DNA of 6,925 nt from JBOGWY01 sp050694015 (lineage in GTDB: Bacteria; Actinomycetota; CADDZG01; WHSQ01). Within the stretch, counting starts at the first letter, position 1. Each line of letters begins with the position of its first letter. The stretch lies in assembly GCA_050694015.1 (NCBI GenBank), contig JBOGWY010000114.1:1-6925 (forward strand), given 5' to 3'. The position numbers were made by a program, and so were the translations under genes. Of this stretch, positions 5,415 through 6,925 are shown piece by piece. Under the pieces are notes generated by a model that worked only from the letters and a program-made list of their open reading frames with translations, was not told where the DNA came from and searched no databases.

Positions 5415-6569
5415 TTACGCCAGGGCGCGCTCCAGGTCGGAGATCAGGTCGTCGGGGTGTTCGATGCCGACGGAAAGTCGAACCAGGCCGGGCGGAACTT
5501 CGTTTCCGGAACCTTCGAGGCTCGCGTGCGTCATCTTCCCGGGATGCTCGATCAGCGACTCGACGCCGCCGAGGGATTCGCCGAGGAAGAAGAGCTCGGT
5601 TCGCTCGCATAACCGCAATGCGGCCTCCTCGGAGTCCAGTTCGATCGAGATCATGCCCCCGTACAGCGGCTCCCCCGCGGCGACCATCTGCGTCACGGCG
5701 AGCTCGTGGCCCGCGAAATCTGCATCGCCCGGGAAGTGGAGCTTCGCTACCTGAGGGTGTTCCTTGAGCCACGCGGCGACCCGATCGGCCCCCGCGCAGT
5801 GAGCTCGCATCCGGATCCCGAGGGTCTTGAGGCCGCGCAGTAGAAGCCACGAGTCGAACGGCCCGGGCACGGCCCCCACGGAGTTCTGTAGGAACCGGAG
5901 GCGCGCCGCCAGGGCCTCGTCGGAGGTCGCGATGCTTCCCATCACCAGGTCTGAGTGTCCGCCGAGGTACTTCGTCGCCGAGTAGAGCACCACGTCGGCC
6001 CCCAGATCGAGCGGCCGCTGCAGGTACGGCGTTGCGAAGGTGTTGTCCACCGCGAGGATCGCGCCCGCGCCGTGCGCCAGCTCGGCAAGCGCAGACAGAT
6101 CGAGCACCTTCAACAGTGGGTTCGTCGGCGACTCGGTGAGGACGAGAGCCGCTCCGTCCCGCTCGAGATCTGCTCGCACCGCATCGAGATCGGTCATGTC
6201 GACGCTCGCCCACGAGATACCGAGCTCGTTGAACACCTTCGAGAAAAGTCGGTAGGTGCCGCCGTAGACGTCGTCCGGGAACACGACACGGTCGCCCGAG
6301 CGCAACGTCAAGGCAAGCGTCGAGATCGCTCCCATCCCGGAAGAGAAGGCGACGGCCTGCGTTGAACCTTCTAGAGCCGCCAGACATGTCTCGAGTGCCC
6401 GTCTTGTCGGGTTGTCGGTACGCGAATACTCGAAACCACCGTGTTTCGCTACACCTTCCTGGACGTATGTCGATGTTTGATAGATGGGGACGACGGCCGC
6501 CCCCGTCGCGGGATCGGGGTCCTGGCCGGCGTGGATGGCAGCAGTTTCGAAGCGCATAGCATCGGGCAT
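5415..6569 (-). CDS. metB: Cystathionine gamma-synthase / gamma-lyase (PLP trans-sulfuration enzyme)
   Basis: A 384-residue Cys/Met metabolism PLP enzyme of normal length. Seen: ETAAIHAGQ at 8-16, YSRTDNPT at 48-55 (phosphate and partner-subunit contacts), SSGMGA at 76-81, DDVYGGTYRL at 99-108 (Tyr102 stacks on PLP), VDNTF at 174-178 (Asp175 binds the pyridine N), YSATKYLGGHSD at 196-207 with Schiff-base Lys200, and SLGGVESLIEHPGKMTHAS near the C-terminus. E. coli MetB has the corresponding Lys at 198. The enzyme joins an activated homoserine ester to cysteine, or cleaves cystathionine; in Actinomycetota these two are very hard to tell apart by sequence, so the symbol is provisional. Start ATG at 6567-6569 follows GGGAG with 6 bases between. 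It is divergent from the amidotransferase gene, and the ceramidase-like gene follows 51 bases after its stop. Confidence 0.92.
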   Translation of the reverse strand: MPDAMRFETAAIHAGQDPDPATGAAVVPIYQTSTYVQEGVAKHGGFEYSRTDNPTRRALETCLAALEGSTQAVAFSSGMGAISTLALTLRSGDRVVFPDDVYGGTYRLFSKVFNELGISWASVDMTDLDAVRADLERDGAALVLTESPTNPLLKVLDLSALAELAHGAGAILAVDNTFATPYLQRPLDLGADVVLYSATKYLGGHSDLVMGSIATSDEALAARLRFLQNSVGAVPGPFDSWLLLRGLKTLGIRMRAHCAGADRVAAWLKEHPQVAKLHFPGDADFAGHELAVTQMVAAGEPLYGGMISIELDSEEAALRLCERTELFFLGESLGGVESLIEHPGKMTHASLEGSGNEVPPGLVRLSVGIEHPDDLISDLERALA

Positions 6570-6575
6570 CGGTTT

Positions 6576-6589
6576 CTCCCGGGGAGGGG
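6576..6589. promoter_or_regulatory. Palindrome giving Shine-Dalgarno sites to both divergent genes
   Basis: CTCCC (6576-6580) and GGGAG (6582-6586) flank a central G. Read on the minus strand the left arm is GGGAG, six bases before ATG at 6567-6569. Read on the plus strand the right arm continues as GGGGAGGGG (6581-6589), six bases before CTG at 6596-6598. The gap between the two starts is only 26 bases, so no full promoter fits in it and each promoter must reach into the opposite gene. Confidence 0.6.
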
Positions 6590-6595
6590 TTTCAG

Positions 6596-6925
6596 CTGAG
6601 CAACAGAGATACCACGGCCGCCAAACCGTGGGTCGCGGTCATCGGACAGTGGCGTAAGAGCCACCTGCGCGTGCCCCTCCCATACGCGACGGCAGTCGAG
6701 ATGGCGGGCGGACATCCCAGGGTCCTATCGACGTTCGATCTGCCCCCGAACGAGGACCGGCCCGACGGTATCGAGGTCCTCGAGAACCTCGATCCGTACG
6801 ACCCCTCGCCGCTCGAAGGCGCCTGCGGTCTGGTGATCCCCGGCGGCGGCGACATCGACCCGGAGCTCTATGGACGCCCGCGTCATCCCCGCACGCATCA
6901 GGTCAGCCAGCGACGCGATCGCTTC
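6596..6925 (+). CDS. Class I glutamine amidotransferase-like, gamma-glutamyl-GABA hydrolase (PuuD) type, apparent CTG start (3' end outside window)
   Basis: The first 110 residues are visible; the frame stays open to the right edge. Seen: beta-1 WVAVIGQW at about 12-19, YATAVEMAGGHPRVL at 30-44 (the helix and strand after beta-1), then GLVIPGGGDIDPELYG at 78-93 and a HPRT...QRRDRF stretch at the edge. The PGGGDIDPxxYG loop followed by a conserved RD is characteristic of gamma-glutamyl-gamma-aminobutyrate hydrolases (peptidase C26), which remove glutamate from gamma-glutamyl-GABA in putrescine breakdown. The catalytic Cys/His/Glu lie beyond the window. The frame is open from TAG at 6557-6559, and between there and GTG at 6671 it contains no ATG, GTG or TTG. 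GTG at 6671 or ATG at 6701 would cut off beta-1, so CTG at 6596-6598, with GGGGAGGGG six bases upstream, is the best start. Family is secure; substrate inferred. Confidence 0.82.
   Translation, partial: MSNRDTTAAKPWVAVIGQWRKSHLRVPLPYATAVEMAGGHPRVLSTFDLPPNEDRPDGIEVLENLDPYDPSPLEGACGLVIPGGGDIDPELYGRPRHPRTHQVSQRRDRF

Noticed and set aside
5212..6387. A 391-codon minus-strand frame overlapping the PLP enzyme
   Set aside because: Its product is extremely Arg/Gly-rich and the overlapping frame carries every trans-sulfuration enzyme motif.
6557..6562. TAGCAT as a -10 element for the plus-strand amidotransferase gene
   Set aside because: It fits TAnnnT and lies at a reasonable distance, but no -35-like hexamer was found at 16-18 bases upstream, so it is too weak to list.

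Overview
The window is high-GC bacterial DNA, tightly packed. Seven genes are on the minus strand and one partial gene is on the plus strand at the right edge. Actinomycetota is the most likely source: strong G/C at third codon positions, GTG, TTG and apparently CTG starts, a probable leaderless promoter with a TAnnnT -10 element, and an Ala/Gly-rich Sec signal peptide. No ribosomal or other phylogenetic marker is present, so this is inference.

Right to left, in the direction of minus-strand transcription. (a) At the right edge the 5' part of a class I glutamine amidotransferase-like gene of the gamma-glutamyl-GABA hydrolase (PuuD) type runs on the plus strand. Only 26 bases separate its apparent CTG start from the ATG of a divergent cystathionine gamma-synthase/lyase (5415-6569). 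One short palindrome supplies the Shine-Dalgarno sequence of both. (b) Downstream of the PLP enzyme lies an exported protein of the neutral ceramidase superfamily (3777-5363). It keeps the four expected zinc-ligand regions, but the usual serine nucleophile position appears to hold glutamine. (c) After an 84-base gap with a probable leaderless promoter and an overlapping inverted repeat comes a compact run of five genes: DJ-1/PfpI protein (3093-3692), ketosteroid-isomerase-like NTF2-fold protein (2677-3045), metallo-beta-lactamase-fold protein resembling the di-iron domain of flavodiiron proteins (1835-2644), GMC flavoprotein oxidoreductase (254-1786), and the start of a SnoaL/ester-cyclase-like NTF2-fold protein (left edge to 261). 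Gaps are 47, 32 and 48 bases and then an 8-base overlap, so it reads as one operon.

The five-gene run is the most interesting part. A GMC alcohol oxidase/dehydrogenase, a small protein with the Tyr/Asp/Asp residues of ketosteroid isomerase, a second small NTF2-fold protein, a possible di-iron protein and a DJ-1 protein together look like a small oxidation/isomerisation pathway for an alicyclic or steroid/terpenoid-like alcohol. Oxygen or peroxide chemistry may be handled by the metallo-beta-lactamase-fold member. The substrate cannot be read from the sequence. I do not recognise this gene set as a named system.

No RNA genes, CRISPR arrays, insertion sequences or attachment sites were seen. 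No stretch longer than 300 bases lacks a gene; the longest gap is the 84-base promoter region at 3693-3776.
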